64,000 bases of DNA from Noviherbaspirillum aridicola (GCF_019656455.1 NZ_BPMK01000002.1:1-64000), one strand, 5' to 3'. Counted from the first letter of the stretch, positions 6,946-17,139 are shown. Notes: a model not told the origin generated them from the sequence alone. Program-made: numbers and translations.

Positions 6946-9443
6946 GCATGAAGCAGACCCGCCGAGATTTCATCAAGCAGACCGCGGCCATGACCGCGGC
7001 CACCACGGTCGGCATTCCGCTGGAATCGATCGCCTCCAATGTCGTCACCGACGCTTCGAAGACACAGCTGAACTGGTCCAAGGCGCCGTGCCGCTTCTGC
7101 GGCGTGGGCTGTGGCGTCAACGTCGGCGTCAAGGATGGGCGCGTGGTGGCCACGCATGGCGACATCAATGCCGAAGTCAACCGCGGCATCAACTGCGTCA
7201 AGGGCTATTTCCTGTCCAAGATCATGTACGGGCAGGACCGGCTCACCACGCCTCTGCTGCGCATGAGCAACGGACGCTACGACAAGAACGGTGAATTCGC
7301 GCCGGTGTCGTGGGACACCGCCTTCGACGTCATGGCGCAGCAATTCAAGAAGGCGCTGCGCGAGAAGGGCCCGACCTCGGTCGGCATGTTCGGCTCCGGC
7401 CAGTGGACGGTATGGGAGGGCTATGCCGCCTCGAAGCTGTTCAAGGCCGGCTTCCGCTCGCACAACATCGACCCGAATGCGCGCCACTGCATGGCGTCCG
7501 CGGTCGCAGGCTTCATGCGCACCTTCGGCATGGACGAGCCGATGGGCTGCTATGACGACATCGAACATGCGGATGCCTTCGTGCTCTGGGGCTCGAACAT
7601 GGCGGAGATGCACCCGATCCTGTGGACCCGGGTCACCGACCGACGCCTGTCCGCGCCGCACGTCAAGGTGGCGGTGCTCTCGGTGTACGAGCACCGCAGC
7701 TTCGAACTCTCCGACCTGTCGATGATCTTCCGGCCGCAGACCGACCTCGCGATCCTCAATTACATCGCCAACCACATCATCCGGACCAACAGGGTCAACC
7801 GGGATTTCGTCAGCAAGCATACCCGCTTCGTGCTCGGCAATCAGGACATCGGCTACGGCCTGCGGCCCGAGCATCCGCTGCAGAAGGCCGCGACCCATGT
7901 GGCGGACGCCGGCGGCGGCAAGCCCATCAACTTCGAGGAATTCGCGAAGTTCGTCAGCACCTACGACCTCGACTATGCGCACAAGCTGTCCGGCGTGCCG
8001 AAGGACCGCCTGCAGAGGCTGGCGGAGATGTATGCCGATCCCAGGGTGAAGGTGATGTCGTTCTTCACCATGGGCTTCAACCAGCACACCCGCGGCACCT
8101 GGTGCAGCAATCTGCTCTACAACATCCATCTGCTGACCGGCAAGATTTCCACGCCGGGAAACAGCCCGTTCTCGCTGACCGGCCAGCCGTCCGCCTGCGG
8201 CACCGCGCGCGAGGTGGGCACCTTCTCGCACCGCCTGCCGGCCGACATGCTGGTCGTCAATCCGAAGCACCGCGCGGTGGCGGAAAAGATCTGGAAACTG
8301 CCGCCCGGAACCATACCCGACAAGCCCGGCTATCACGCGGTGCTGCAGAACCGCATGCTCAAGGACGGCAAGCTCAACGCCTACTGGGTCATGGTGAACA
8401 ACAACATGCAGGCCGGCCCTAACGTGATGCAGGAGATGCTGCCCGGCTATCGCAACCCCGCCAACTTCATCGTGGTGTCCGACGTCTATCCGACCGCCAC
8501 CACGCTGGCGGCCGACCTCATCCTGCCGTCGGCAATGTGGGTCGAAAAGGAAGGTGCCTACGGCAATGCCGAGAGGCGCACCCAGTTCTGGCATCAGCTG
8601 GTCAATGCGCCCGGTGACGCGCGCTCCGACCTGTGGCAGCTGGTCGAGTTCTCCAAGCGCTTCAGGATGGAGGAAGTCTGGCCCAAGGAACTGCTCGATG
8701 CGGCGCCCGAGTACCGCGGCAAGACCATGTACGACATGCTCTTTCGTAACGGCGACGTCAACAAATTCCCCAACTCCCAGCGTGAAGCCGGCTATGCCAA
8801 TCAGGAAGCCGACGCCTTCGGCTTCTACATCCAGAAGGGGCTGTTCGAGGAATATGCGCAGTTCGGCCGCGGGCATGGCCATGATCTCGCTCCCTTCGAG
8901 ACCTATCACAAGGAACGCGGCCTGCGCTGGCCGGTGGTGGACGGCAAGGAGACCCGCTGGCGCTACCGCGAAGGCTACGATCCCTATGTGAAGGCGGGCG
9001 AGGGCTACAACTTCTACGGCATGCCCGACGGGAAGGCGGTGATCTTCGCGCTGCCCTATGAAAAGGCCGCCGAGGAACCGGACAAGGAATATCCATACTG
9101 GCTGTCGACCGGCCGCGTGCTGGAGCACTGGCACACCGGCACCATGACGCGGCGCGTGCCCGAGCTGTACCGGGCGGTGCCGAACGCGGTCTGCTACATG
9201 CATCCCGAGGATGCCAGGCGCCTCGGGGCGCGGCGCGGCGACGAAATCGAGATCGCCTCGCGCCGGGGATCGATCCGCAGCCGCGTCGAAACCCGCGGCC
9301 GCAACCGGCCGCCACAGGGACTGGTATTCGTTCCCTTCTTCGACGCCAGCCAGCTGATCAACAAGGTGACCCTGGATGCGACCGATCCCATCTCCTTCCA
9401 GACGGATTACAAGAAATGCGCGGTCAGGATCCGCAAGGTATGA
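6942..9443 (+). CDS. napA: NapA, catalytic subunit of periplasmic nitrate reductase
   Basis: This molybdenum bis-MGD enzyme reduces nitrate to nitrite in the periplasm. The 833-residue protein begins with a Tat signal (RRDFIKQ, residues 7-13). It carries the [4Fe-4S] motif Cys50-x2-Cys53-x3-Cys57-x27-Cys85 and the probable Mo ligand Cys183 in NARHCMAS. The C-terminal molybdopterin dinucleotide binding domain includes [13 protein letters not shown] and ends in KCAVRIRKV. Length equals the family norm. It overlaps napD by 4 bases and is followed 10 bases later by napB. Electrons should come from quinol through NapC and NapB. Confidence 0.98.
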   Translation: MSMKQTRRDFIKQTAAMTAATTVGIPLESIASNVVTDASKTQLNWSKAPCRFCGVGCGVNVGVKDGRVVATHGDINAEVNRGINCVKGYFLSKIMYGQDRLTTPLLRMSNGRYDKNGEFAPVSWDTAFDVMAQQFKKALREKGPTSVGMFGSGQWTVWEGYAASKLFKAGFRSHNIDPNARHCMASAVAGFMRTFGMDEPMGCYDDIEHADAFVLWGSNMAEMHPILWTRVTDRRLSAPHVKVAVLSVYEHRSFELSDLSMIFRPQTDLAILNYIANHIIRTNRVNRDFVSKHTRFVLGNQDIGYGLRPEHPLQKAATHVADAGGGKPINFEEFAKFVSTYDLDYAHKLSGVPKDRLQRLAEMYADPRVKVMSFFTMGFNQHTRGTWCSNLLYNIHLLTGKISTPGNSPFSLTGQPSACGTAREVGTFSHRLPADMLVVNPKHRAVAEKIWKLPPGTIPDKPGYHAVLQNRMLKDGKLNAYWVMVNNNMQAGPNVMQEMLPGYRNPANFIVVSDVYPTATTLAADLILPSAMWVEKEGAYGNAERRTQFWHQLVNAPGDARSDLWQLVEFSKRFRMEEVWPKELLDAAPEYRGKTMYDMLFRNGDVNKFPNSQREAGYANQEADAFGFYIQKGLFEEYAQFGRGHGHDLAPFETYHKERGLRWPVVDGKETRWRYREGYDPYVKAGEGYNFYGMPDGKAVIFALPYEKAAEEPDKEYPYWLSTGRVLEHWHTGTMTRRVPELYRAVPNAVCYMHPEDARRLGARRGDEIEIASRRGSIRSRVETRGRNRPPQGLVFVPFFDASQLINKVTLDATDPISFQTDYKKCAVRIRKV

Positions 9444-9453
9444 GGATGACGAG

Positions 9454-9933
9454 ATGAAGAAAGCACCGACCCTGCTGTGCATGCTGCTGCTATCGCAGCT
9501 GCCGCTGTCCGTTTCCGCCGCCGAGTTCCAGGACCGCATGCGCGGTCCGACGCCGCTCGACCAGACCGCGCCGCCGCCGCCCATCGTCAATCCCGACAAC
9601 AGCGACGTGCGCCGCAGCCGCAATTACGCGATGCAGCCGCCGGTGGTGCCGCACAAGATCGAAGGCTATCAGCTCGACAAGAACGCCAACCGCTGCATGA
9701 TGTGTCACGCGCGCACCCGCACGCAGGAGAGCCAGGCGCCGATGATCAGCGTCACGCATTTCATGGACCGCGAGGGGAATTTCCTCGCCGAGCTGTCGCC
9801 GCGCCGGTATTTCTGCCTGCAGTGCCACGTACCCCAGGCCAACCTGAATCCGCTCGTCGACAATGAATTCAAGGATGTCGACACCATGCTCAACCAGGCT
9901 CCTCCCGCGCCGTCGCCCGTGCGGAAGAAGTGA
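9454..9933 (+). CDS. napB: NapB, dihaem cytochrome c subunit of nitrate reductase
   Basis: A 159-residue periplasmic electron-transfer subunit of the NapAB complex. A signal peptide covers about 1-23 (cleavage near VSA-AEF). Two haem c sites are visible, CMMCH (81-85) and CLQCH (121-125), and further histidines (for example His67 and His102) can supply bis-His ligation. ATG 9454 is preceded by a GAGG-like site (GAGGATGAC), and the protein from there has a normal NapB leader. It lies between napA and napC in one operon. Confidence 0.95.
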   Translation: MKKAPTLLCMLLLSQLPLSVSAAEFQDRMRGPTPLDQTAPPPPIVNPDNSDVRRSRNYAMQPPVVPHKIEGYQLDKNANRCMMCHARTRTQESQAPMISVTHFMDREGNFLAELSPRRYFCLQCHVPQANLNPLVDNEFKDVDTMLNQAPPAPSPVRKK

Positions 9934-9942
9934 GGGAGGCAC

Positions 9943-10524
9943 ATGAAACGCATGCTGAAACAGTACTGGGACATCCTGCGGCGGCCCAGCGTCCACCTGA
10001 GCTTCGGCTTCCTCACGATCGGATCCTTCATTGCCGGCATCCTGTTCTGGGGCGGCTTCAACACCGCGATGGAGGCGACCAACAGCGAGCAGTTCTGCAC
10101 CGGCTGTCACGAGATGCGCGACAACGTCTTCCAGGAGTTGCAGACCACCATCCACTACACCAACCGTAGCGGTGTGCGGGCGATCTGTTCCGACTGCCAT
10201 GTCCCGCACAACTGGACCGACAAGATCGCGCGCAAGATGCAGGCCTCGAAGGAGGTCTGGGGAAAGATCTTCGGCACCATCAATACGCGTGAGAAGTTCG
10301 AGGAGCACCGTCTCACGCTGGCGCAGCATGAGTGGCGGCGGCTGAAGGCCAACAACTCGCTCGAATGCCGCAACTGCCACCAGTTCGAGTCGATGGATTT
10401 CACCCGCCAGAGCAAGCGCGCGAGCGACGCGCATTCGACCCAGCTCGCCAGCGGCGAGAAAACCTGCATCGACTGCCACAAGGGCATCGCGCACCAGCTT
10501 CCCGACATGGCGGGCGTGAAGTAG
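9943..10524 (+). CDS. napC: NapC/NirT-type tetrahaem quinol dehydrogenase
   Basis: A 193-residue inner-membrane cytochrome that oxidises quinol and passes electrons to NapB. One N-terminal membrane anchor spans about 18-38. The four haem motifs are CTGCH (52-56), CSDCH (82-86), CRNCH (142-146) and CIDCH (175-179). It is the last gene of napEDABC. No napF, napG or napH is present, so this is the short, NapC-dependent form of the operon. GGGAGG lies just before the ATG. Confidence 0.96.
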   Translation: MKRMLKQYWDILRRPSVHLSFGFLTIGSFIAGILFWGGFNTAMEATNSEQFCTGCHEMRDNVFQELQTTIHYTNRSGVRAICSDCHVPHNWTDKIARKMQASKEVWGKIFGTINTREKFEEHRLTLAQHEWRRLKANNSLECRNCHQFESMDFTRQSKRASDAHSTQLASGEKTCIDCHKGIAHQLPDMAGVK

Positions 10525-10533
10525 GGGCGATGA

Positions 10534-10557
10534 GGCGCGGGCGAGGATGCCCGCGCC
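10534..10557. terminator. Hairpin between convergent napC and 10577-10984 gene
   Basis: A perfect 9-bp GC stem (GGCGCGGGC with its complement) and 6-base loop lie 10 bases after the napC stop. There is no T run on either side, so termination activity is only probable. Confidence 0.45.
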
Positions 10558-10576
10558 GGCGGTGTTCGGACGAAAC

Positions 10577-10984
10577 CTAGCGCGGCTGATTGCCCGGCGC
10601 CGGGGGCGTCACGCCTGCCGCCGCTTCCGACGGCGCATCCGATGTGCCAGAGCTGGTGCCGGTGCCGGTCGAGCCGCCCGTGCTGCCGACGCCGCTCCAG
10701 GTTCGCGAGGTCGCATGGTCCGATGTGCTGGCGCTGTCGCTGCCTCCCCGTATCGTGGTGCCCAGTGCCTTGTTGCCGTCGGGCGTCACGGCCGCATTGG
10801 TGCCGGGCGCGGCGGTCGCGGTGGTGCCGGGAGCATTGCCCAGGCCCGGCCCCGACGAGCGCGTCGCGCCCTGGCTCGACGGCTGCACCGGGCTTTCGGT
10901 GGACGAGGCGTCGGTGCCCTGGGCCATGGCGCAGGCCGAGGACAGGGCGAGCACGCCCGCTGCTGCGCGCTGAAGATGTCTCAT
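10577..10984 (-). CDS. Exported low-complexity Ser/Gly/Thr-rich protein
   Basis: I do not recognise a family. The protein has 135 residues, with a signal peptide at about 1-22 (LQRAAAGVLALSSACAMAQ). The rest is almost only Ser, Gly, Thr, Ala and Pro, for example GGSTGTGTSSGTSD, and no folded domain is expected. ATG 10984 is used because the signal peptide begins there. It resembles in style the exported repeat proteins encoded near 49.2-53.6 kb. It ends convergently with the nap operon and diverges from the acyl-CoA ligase gene. Confidence 0.6.
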   Translation of the reverse strand: MRHLQRAAAGVLALSSACAMAQGTDASSTESPVQPSSQGATRSSGPGLGNAPGTTATAAPGTNAAVTPDGNKALGTTIRGGSDSASTSDHATSRTWSGVGSTGGSTGTGTSSGTSDAPSEAAAGVTPPAPGNQPR

Positions 10985-11157
10985 GCTGACTCCGTTCCTT
11001 GAACAATCATCAATATGAAACTTAGACAGGGGAGGGGGGCCGGGTTCCTTGCCGGCGGCGGCACCGGGAAGCGATACGGTAGACCTACGGTATAGCCAAA
11101 GCCGGCGGCTCGCGCTATCTTCCGGTTGCCATACCCATAACGACACCGGAGACAGAC

Positions 11158-12696
11158 ATGAGCCTCGCACATCTGCTGCTGCGGCACGCGCGCCAGGACC
11201 CCGAGCGCATCGCCATCCTCCACGGCACCGCACTCCATGCCACCTATGGCGAGTGGGCTGCGCGCAGCGGCGGACTGGCGATGCGGCTGCGCGAGGCAGG
11301 CCTGGTCCCCGGCGACCGGGTGCTGCTGTTCATGCGCAATCATCCGCGCTACCTGGAAGCGATGTGGGCGGCATGGTGGGCCGGGCTCGTCGTGGTGCCG
11401 GTGAATGCCAGGCTGCATGCCCGCGAAGTCGAATGGATCATCGAGGACGCCCGGCCGCGCGTCGGCTTCGTCACCGCCGACGTGGCGCCGGAACCCCTGG
11501 CCGGGCTGGAACGGCAGATCGACGCGGACTCGCCGGAAGCCGACCGCTGGTTCGCCCCGGCCGCGCATCCGCCCGCAGTCCCGGTCACCGGACGCGCGCC
11601 GGACGACGTCGCCTGGCTGTTCTACACCAGCGGCACCACCGGTCGCCCGAAGGGCGTCATGATCACCCACCGCAATCTCATGAACATGGGCACCGGCTAC
11701 TTCGTCGATGTCGATCCGGTCGGGCGGCGCGACGCCATCGTCTATGCCGCGCCGATGTCGCACGGCGTCGGCATCTACGCGATCCCGCATGTGATGGCGG
11801 GCGCGCGCCACGTCGTACCGGCCTCCGGCGGCGTCGATCCGGGCGAGTTGTTCGAACTCGGCCGCCGGCTCGGTCCGCTCTCCACGTTTGCCGCCCCCAC
11901 CATCGTCAGGCGACTGGTCGACCATGCGGAGCAGGCCGGCCTCGGCCATGCCGAGGTGGCGCAGTCTTTCAAAACCATCGTCTACGGCGGCGCGCCGATG
12001 TACCGCGCCGATATCCTGCGCGCGCTGCGCGTGATGGGGCCGCGCTTCGTGCAGATCTACGGCCAGGGTGAAACGCCGATGGTCGGCACTGCCCTGTCCC
12101 GGGAGCAGCTGACCGACGACCGCCACCCGCGCTACCTGCAGCGCATCGCATCGGTCGGCATCGCGCAGACGCCGGTGCAGGTGCGCATAGCCGATGAACA
12201 GGGCCGGCCGCTGCCGGCCGGCGAGCCGGGCGAAGTGCTGATCAGGGGCGATAGCGTGATGGCGGGTTACTGGCGCAATGAACAGGCCACGGCGGCGGCG
12301 ATCCGCGACGGCTGGCTGTACACGGGGGACGTCGGCTGCCTCGACGAGGACGGCTTTCTCACGCTGATGGACCGCAGCAAGGACCTGATCATCAGCGGCG
12401 GATCCAACATCTACCCGCGCGAGATCGAAGAAGTCCTGCTGTCCGCGCCCGGCGTGGCCGAGGCGGCGGTGGTCGGCGCGCCGGACGCCGAGTGGGGCGA
12501 GACCGTCGTCGCCTTCGTGGTGAGGCAGCCCGGCGCGGAAGTGGAGACGGAGACGCTGGACAGCCTGTGCCTGGATCACATCGCCCGCTTCAAGCGCCCC
12601 AAGCGTTATGTATTCATTGATCAGCTTCCGAAGAACAATTACGGCAAGGTGCTGAAAACCGCGCTGCGCGCACGCCTGGCGGAAGCATCGACGTAA
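11158..12696 (+). CDS. AMP-dependent acyl-CoA synthetase/ligase
   Basis: A cytoplasmic ANL-superfamily enzyme of 512 residues that activates a carboxylic acid as acyl-AMP and then makes the CoA thioester. Motifs: P-loop-like YTSGTTGRPKGV (about 158-169), the A5 region YGQGETPMVG near 301, YTGDVG and DRSKDLIISGG (A7/A8) near 384-410, and the catalytic lysine region RPKRYVF...NNYGKVLK near the C-terminus (Lys likely in YGKVLK). The class resembles long-chain or aromatic acid ligases; the substrate is not predictable. The start has GGAG upstream. A DUF938 methyltransferase follows in the same direction. Confidence 0.88.
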   Translation: MSLAHLLLRHARQDPERIAILHGTALHATYGEWAARSGGLAMRLREAGLVPGDRVLLFMRNHPRYLEAMWAAWWAGLVVVPVNARLHAREVEWIIEDARPRVGFVTADVAPEPLAGLERQIDADSPEADRWFAPAAHPPAVPVTGRAPDDVAWLFYTSGTTGRPKGVMITHRNLMNMGTGYFVDVDPVGRRDAIVYAAPMSHGVGIYAIPHVMAGARHVVPASGGVDPGELFELGRRLGPLSTFAAPTIVRRLVDHAEQAGLGHAEVAQSFKTIVYGGAPMYRADILRALRVMGPRFVQIYGQGETPMVGTALSREQLTDDRHPRYLQRIASVGIAQTPVQVRIADEQGRPLPAGEPGEVLIRGDSVMAGYWRNEQATAAAIRDGWLYTGDVGCLDEDGFLTLMDRSKDLIISGGSNIYPREIEEVLLSAPGVAEAAVVGAPDAEWGETVVAFVVRQPGAEVETETLDSLCLDHIARFKRPKRYVFIDQLPKNNYGKVLKTALRARLAEAST

Positions 12697-12739
12697 GGCC
12701 GCCGACGCCGGCGCGAGCGTCTTCCGTTATGCTTGCGCG

Positions 12740-13333
12740 ATGAGCAAACTTTTCTCCGAAGCCTGCGAGCGCAACCGCGGCCCGATACTCGACGTACTGC
12801 AGCGTCACCTGGGGAGCGCGCGAAGCGTGCTGGAAATCGGCAGCGGCACCGGCCAGCATGCGGTGCATTTCGCCGCCGCGATGCCCGGGCTGGTCTGGCA
12901 GACCAGCGACCTGTCGGCGAATCATCCGAGCATTCTCGCCTGGATCGCCGACGCCGGGCTGTCCAGCCTGCCGCCGCCGCTGGCGCTTGACGTCGCCGCC
13001 GGGCCGTGGCCGGACGCGGCCTTCGATGCCGTGTTCACCGCCAATACCTGCCACATCATGGCCTGGGAGGAAGTCGAGGCCATGTTCGACGGCGTTGCCC
13101 GGGTGCTCGGACCGCGGGGGACGCTGTGCATCTATGGGCCGTTCAATTACCGCGGCGCTTTCACCAGCGACAGCAATGCCCGCTTCGACGCGATGCTGCG
13201 CGAACGCGCGCCGCACATGGGCATACGCGACTTTGAAGCGGTGGACATGCTGGCGCGGCGCCGAGGCCTGATGCTGGTCGAGGACTGCGAGATGCCCGCC
13301 AACAATCGCCTGCTCGTCTGGCGGCGGACCTGA
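12740..13333 (+). CDS. DUF938 family SAM-dependent methyltransferase-like protein
   Basis: A 197-residue class I methyltransferase fold. The SAM-binding glycine motif is LEIGSGTGQHAVHFA (about 33-47). The acidic residue at the end of strand 2 is in QTSDLS, and FTANTCHIM and LCIYGPFNYRG are typical of the DUF938 family. Members are widespread in proteobacteria with no proved substrate. It lies 43 bases after the acyl-CoA ligase gene but need not be functionally linked. Confidence 0.85.
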   Translation: MSKLFSEACERNRGPILDVLQRHLGSARSVLEIGSGTGQHAVHFAAAMPGLVWQTSDLSANHPSILAWIADAGLSSLPPPLALDVAAGPWPDAAFDAVFTANTCHIMAWEEVEAMFDGVARVLGPRGTLCIYGPFNYRGAFTSDSNARFDAMLRERAPHMGIRDFEAVDMLARRRGLMLVEDCEMPANNRLLVWRRT

Positions 13334-13609
13334 GAGCCGCTGTGAATGGCGGTGGCGCCGGCCAGTAATCCGCCGGTGGCGCCGCTTGATCCACCGCACA
13401 ACGACGACGTTTGGCCCGATTCTGCCGTGCCGCGCGGCTTCATCCGCCCTTTACCTGCCGGTCGCGTCGACTAACATCCAAGCACTACCGGAAGCCTCCA
13501 TTCCTTGCGCGTCCTGCCGCGCAAGCGGGGCTTCATTTCGCCGCCCCGCGGCACCGGCAGCGCCGTGCGGATCACAGGGAGCGAGGGGACAACGCAGCAG
13601 GAGGCAGAA

Positions 13610-14056
13610 ATGAATGCACAGGAAAACAAGCAGCTGGTCATGCAGGGTTATCAGAACTTCGCCAACCGGGACATCCAGGGCATTCTCGACAAGTGCACCG
13701 ACGATATCGAATGGTTCGGCGCCGACAATGACGTCGTGCCGTTCGCCGGCAGCTTCCACGGCAAGCAGGGCGTGGAACAGTTCTTCACCACCATGGCCGG
13801 CGCCCAGGAGTACATGAGGTTCGACCCGCAGCAGTTCATCGCGGAGGATGACACCGTGGTCGTGCTCGGCCAGATGCAGGCCAGGATTCACGCGAGCGGG
13901 CAGACCTACGAGTCGCCGTGGGCGCACGTCTTCAGACTGCGTGATGGCAAGATCTGCTCCTTCCAGCATTTCGGGGACACGGCGGCCTCCGAGCGCGCGT
14001 ATTCCGGCATCCGCGCGGGCGCCGGTGCGCGGCCCGACGCCACGCTCAGTCACTGA
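13610..14056 (+). CDS. SnoaL-like (NTF2 fold) protein
   Basis: A 148-residue cytoplasmic protein of the SnoaL-like/ketosteroid-isomerase-like superfamily. Features: an N-terminal helix (NKQLVMQGYQNFANRD), the strand pair around DDIEWFG, and the hydrophobic pocket strands TVVVLGQMQARI and WAHVFRLRDGKI. Such proteins bind or isomerise small hydrophobic compounds, but no specific reaction can be named. ATG 13610 follows AGGAGG with 5-7 bases spacing and is clearly better than upstream in-frame codons. The 276 bases before it hold only GC-rich inverted repeats near 13,345-13,385 and no gene. Confidence 0.8.
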   Translation: MNAQENKQLVMQGYQNFANRDIQGILDKCTDDIEWFGADNDVVPFAGSFHGKQGVEQFFTTMAGAQEYMRFDPQQFIAEDDTVVVLGQMQARIHASGQTYESPWAHVFRLRDGKICSFQHFGDTAASERAYSGIRAGAGARPDATLSH

Positions 14057-14065
14057 ACGGCAGGA

Positions 14066-14090
14066 CGGCGGGCGGCAAAGCCGTCCGCCG
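14066..14090. terminator. Hairpin between convergent SnoaL-like gene and trxC
   Basis: Eleven-base arms with one mismatch (CGGCGGGCGGC and GCCGTCCGCCG) flank an AAA loop. It sits 10 bases after one stop and 18 before the other. There is no T run, so it is a probable but unproved terminator. Confidence 0.4.
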
Positions 14091-14107
14091 CAAGCCGTGC
14101 ATGCGCA

Positions 14108-14536
14108 TCAGCGCGGCAGGTTCGCCCTGGTCCATCTCACGATATCCGCCGCCGACATCGCCCCCGCCTGCCGCGCCAGCTCGCGGCCCTGATGGAACAG
14201 AGCGATCGTCGGGATGCTGCGGATAGCGTATCGGGCGGCAAGCTGCTGCTGCTCCTCGGTGTCCACCTTGGCGAGCAGGACATGCGGCGCGAGCTCCGCC
14301 GCGGCCCGCTCGAACTGCGGCGCCATCATCCTGCACGGCCCGCACCACGCGGCCCAGAAATCGACCAGCAGCGGAACCTCGCCGCGCGTCAGTTGCCGGT
14401 CGAAGGCCTGCGCATCCAGCGCGACCGGCTTTCCCGGAAAAAGCGGCGCATGGCAGCGCCCGCAATCGGGTTTCTCTTCGAGCCGCTCGGGCGGCAGGCG
14501 GTTGACCGCCTGGCAGTGATGGCAAACGACGTGCAT
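14108..14536 (-). CDS. trxC: Thioredoxin 2 (TrxC)
   Basis: A 142-residue cytoplasmic thiol-disulfide reductant. It has the N-terminal zinc-binding extension that marks thioredoxin 2: Cys5-x2-Cys8 and Cys25-x2-Cys28. The redox site is WCGPC (64-68) in the thioredoxin fold, and the conserved cis-proline is in RSIPTI. In E. coli TrxC belongs to the OxyR response; no OxyR site could be picked out here. AGGAGG (in GCAGAAGGAGG) lies about 6-8 bases before the ATG. Confidence 0.95.
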   Translation of the reverse strand: MHVVCHHCQAVNRLPPERLEEKPDCGRCHAPLFPGKPVALDAQAFDRQLTRGEVPLLVDFWAAWCGPCRMMAPQFERAAAELAPHVLLAKVDTEEQQQLAARYAIRSIPTIALFHQGRELARQAGAMSAADIVRWTRANLPR

Positions 14537-14681
14537 GTCGAACCTCCTTCTGCCTGCAATCTTGGGTGTGTTCCTGCAAAGACAAGAGGTACGGGAATTG
14601 GCAGAGGCCGGGCGTCGGTCATGGCAGCCGTTAGAATATCGCCGCTCTCCCTACACAACCCGCAAAGCATGGAGGACCCGC

Positions 14682-15170
14682 GTGCCGCCAACCGACACGA
14701 CCATCACCGCGAAAAAAATGAGCGCGCGCGAGCGCGACGATGCCTTCGATCTGCTGGCGCAGTTTCTGTCCGCGGACGAGCACTACCGGGACAGCAGCGC
14801 CGCCTACGGCGACGGCGGCCCGGCGGCGCTCCGGAATGCGCTGGATCTTTTCCTGTCGCGGCCCGGGCATGGTTTCGTGTGGATGGTGTATGAAGCGGAT
14901 CGCGCCGTGGGCTGCTGCGTGGTCTGCTACGCAATCTCCACCTCCGCCGGCGGCATCGTCGCCAAGCTCGACGATGTCTCGGTGCGCAGCGGGCAGGAAG
15001 GCAAGGGCATCGGCGGCTTCATGCTCGCCAGCCTGGCCGGCGCATTGCGCGAAGCGGGGATACGCCGCATCGATACGTCCTGTCATCTGGCCAATGGCGC
15101 GGCAAGGCGCTTCTACCTCAGGCAGGGCTTCCTGCCGTTGAACGAAGAGCGCCTTGCGCGGGTGCTGTAA
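14682..15170 (+). CDS. GNAT family N-acetyltransferase
   Basis: A 162-residue acetyl-CoA-dependent transferase. The acetyl-CoA pyrophosphate loop is RSGQEGKGIGGFM (Q/R-x-x-G-x-G/A motif) near residues 104-116, followed by the C-terminal NGAARRFYLRQGFLP typical of GNAT motif B. The GTG at 14682 is chosen because GGAGG stands 6 bases upstream. An ATG at 14718 is the alternative; longer in-frame starts would overlap the divergent trxC start. The acceptor substrate is unknown. Confidence 0.8.
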   Translation: MPPTDTTITAKKMSARERDDAFDLLAQFLSADEHYRDSSAAYGDGGPAALRNALDLFLSRPGHGFVWMVYEADRAVGCCVVCYAISTSAGGIVAKLDDVSVRSGQEGKGIGGFMLASLAGALREAGIRRIDTSCHLANGAARRFYLRQGFLPLNEERLARVL

Positions 15171-15211
15171 CGCCGCCCGCGCAAGACTGTCCTATTCGCC
15201 CGGATGCGACT

Positions 15212-15237
15212 CGGGTCGGCCCCGCAAGCCCGACCCG
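15212..15237. terminator. Hairpin between convergent GNAT and terC genes
   Basis: Perfect 8-bp arms (CGGGTCGG and CCGACCCG) enclose a 10-base loop in the 79-base space between two stops. It lacks a long T run; terminator is the likely role. Confidence 0.4.
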
Positions 15238-15249
15238 GTTGATTGCCAC

Positions 15250-16221
15250 TCAGCCAGCCTCGCGCGCCGGCTTTTCCCGCGGCGCGATCATCAGGCTCGC
15301 CGCGACCGAGAGTCCGATCAGCACGGCCACCACCGCCAGCGACACCGTCACCGGGACCTTGTAGATGTCGACCAGCAGCATCTTGGCGCCGATGAACATC
15401 ATCACGAACGCGAGGCCGTATTTGATCAGGTGGAAGCGCTCGGCAACATCCTTGAGCAGGAAGTACATCGCGCGCAGGCCGAGGATCGCGAACACGTTCG
15501 AGGTCAGCACGATGAACGGGTCGCTCGTGATCGCGAAGATCGCCGGGATGCTGTCCACCGCGAAGATGAGGTCGGTGATCTCGACCAGCACCAGCACCAG
15601 GAACAGCGGCGTCGCGTAGCGCACGCCCTCGCGCAGCACGAAGAAGCGCTCTTCGTGGAACTGCTCCGTCACCTTCATGTGACCGCGCATCCAGCGCAGC
15701 GCGGGATTCTTTTCGAGATCGGGTTCGTGGTCGGCAAACACCAGCATCTTGACGCCGGTCGCCAGCAGCAGCAGGCCGAACACATACAGGATCCAGTGGA
15801 ATTCGCTGATGAGCCAGGCGCCGGCCAGCACCATCACCGTGCGCATCACGATGGCGCCGAGCACGCCGTAGAGCAGGACGCGGCGCTGATATTCCGCCGG
15901 CACCGCGAAGTAGCTGAAGATCATCAGCCAGACGAAGATGTTGTCGACCGCCAGCGATTTCTCGATCACATAGCCGGTCAGGAATTCCAGGGATTTCTGA
16001 TTGGCCAGTTCACGTCCGGCCGTGCCGTCGAGGTACCACCAGAGCGCCGCGTTGAACAGCAACGCGATGACGACCCAGGCGATCGACCATGCGCCCGCTT
16101 CCCGCAGGCTGACCTTGTGCGCCTGCTTCCCGCCCAGCAGCAGCAGGTCGGCGGCGATCATCGCCAGAACGAAAATGAAGAAGCCCGACCACATCCACCA
16201 GGTGCCAATACTGTCAACCAT
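15250..16221 (-). CDS. TerC family integral membrane protein (Alx-like)
   Basis: A 323-residue multipass membrane protein of the TerC/Alx family, whose members are linked to manganese export and tellurite resistance. About eight membrane helices are visible. The acidic membrane motifs are intact: [15 protein letters not shown] (about 82-96) and [16 protein letters not shown] (about 203-218), both with the aspartates thought to bind metal. ATG 16221 is preferred for its GGAGG (9-base spacing) and because it begins just before the first helix. In E. coli alx is under a yybP-ykoY Mn riboswitch. The upstream space here is only about 115 bases and I see no such structure. Confidence 0.85.
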   Translation of the reverse strand: MVDSIGTWWMWSGFFIFVLAMIAADLLLLGGKQAHKVSLREAGAWSIAWVVIALLFNAALWWYLDGTAGRELANQKSLEFLTGYVIEKSLAVDNIFVWLMIFSYFAVPAEYQRRVLLYGVLGAIVMRTVMVLAGAWLISEFHWILYVFGLLLLATGVKMLVFADHEPDLEKNPALRWMRGHMKVTEQFHEERFFVLREGVRYATPLFLVLVLVEITDLIFAVDSIPAIFAITSDPFIVLTSNVFAILGLRAMYFLLKDVAERFHLIKYGLAFVMMFIGAKMLLVDIYKVPVTVSLAVVAVLIGLSVAASLMIAPREKPAREAG

Positions 16222-16335
16222 GATCCGTATCCTCCGAAGGCTGCTCGACATGAGCGATGCGACATAGTCTTGCGCATTTGGTGACTTCGGAAAATGGTGG
16301 AAAATACAGTCGAATACGTAATAAAAAACTGAGGA

Positions 16336-17139
16336 TCAGTCGGGCGCGCCTGAGGCCGTCGCCAGCGCTTCGAGCATCGCGGCGGTTTCCTCATCGGGCA
16401 TGCCGTCGAAACGGGTCGGCCGGTATTTCATCTGAAAGGCGGCGAGCGCATTGCGCGAGGCATCGTCCCACTGCCCCGTCTCCGCCAGCGCGTAGCCGTG
16501 CCGCCGCAGGCTGCGCTGAAACCAGGCGGCGTCCGGCAGCGCGAGCGCGAATACGGGCCGCAAGCGCGCAACCAGGGCGGGATCCGGCCAGCGTATCAGG
16601 CCGGCGCGCGCCAGGCGCTCCCATGGAAACAGGGGGCCCGGATCGACCTTGCGGCCAGGGGCGATGTCGCTGTGCCCGAGGATGTGTTCCGGCGCGATCC
16701 GGTGCCGTGCGACGATCTGCTTGAGCAGGTCGATCAGCAGCGTGATCTGTTCTTCGGTGTAGGGATGCCAGAGACGGCCCTGCGGCGTATCGGCATAGCC
16801 GCCGTTGACCAGTTCGATGCCGATGGAGCTGAAGTTGAGCTGCGTGTCCTTGTTCCACGCACTGTCGCCGGCATGCCAGGCCCTGCGGTCCTCGTCCACC
16901 AGCTGATAGATCGCCGCCGGCCGATCCGACAGCAGGTAGTGGCTGCTGACCCGGCCCTCGGTCAAGGTGCGGAAACTGCGCGCGAGGTCGCCGTGGGTGT
17001 AATGCAGGATGACGTAGCGCACCCGGCTGTCCTGCGACACCGCGCTGTAGCTGCGGTCGATCGCGGGGCCGCTGACGCAGCCGGCCAGCAGAAGCAGGCA
17101 GAGGATCGCGAAGAATGAGGAGAAATTGGCAAGCGGCAT
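16336..17139 (-). CDS. amiD: N-acetylmuramoyl-L-alanine amidase, AmiD-like lipoprotein
   Basis: A 267-residue zinc amidase that cleaves the lactyl-L-alanine bond of peptidoglycan or anhydro-muropeptides. The lipobox LAGC places the lipidated Cys at 21. The amidase-2 domain spans about 38-190: first zinc ligand in ILHYTHG (His46), VSSHYLL, AWHAG, and the HSDIAPGRKVDPG segment with the remaining ligands and catalytic residues. A C-terminal peptidoglycan-binding-like helical region (about 195-260, DDASRNALAAFQMKY) matches AmiD architecture. Outer-membrane location is inferred from the residue after Cys (Val, not Asp). Confidence 0.9.
   Translation of the reverse strand: MPLANFSSFFAILCLLLLAGCVSGPAIDRSYSAVSQDSRVRYVILHYTHGDLARSFRTLTEGRVSSHYLLSDRPAAIYQLVDEDRRAWHAGDSAWNKDTQLNFSSIGIELVNGGYADTPQGRLWHPYTEEQITLLIDLLKQIVARHRIAPEHILGHSDIAPGRKVDPGPLFPWERLARAGLIRWPDPALVARLRPVFALALPDAAWFQRSLRRHGYALAETGQWDDASRNALAAFQMKYRPTRFDGMPDEETAAMLEALATASGAPD

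Noticed and set aside
6903..9623. 906-residue minus-strand open frame
   Set aside because: It is antisense to napA, whose cofactor motifs and length are perfect. No domain or ribosome site supports it.
16222..16335. yybP-ykoY manganese riboswitch before terC
   Set aside because: The space is too short and shows no conserved helices; I cannot support it.
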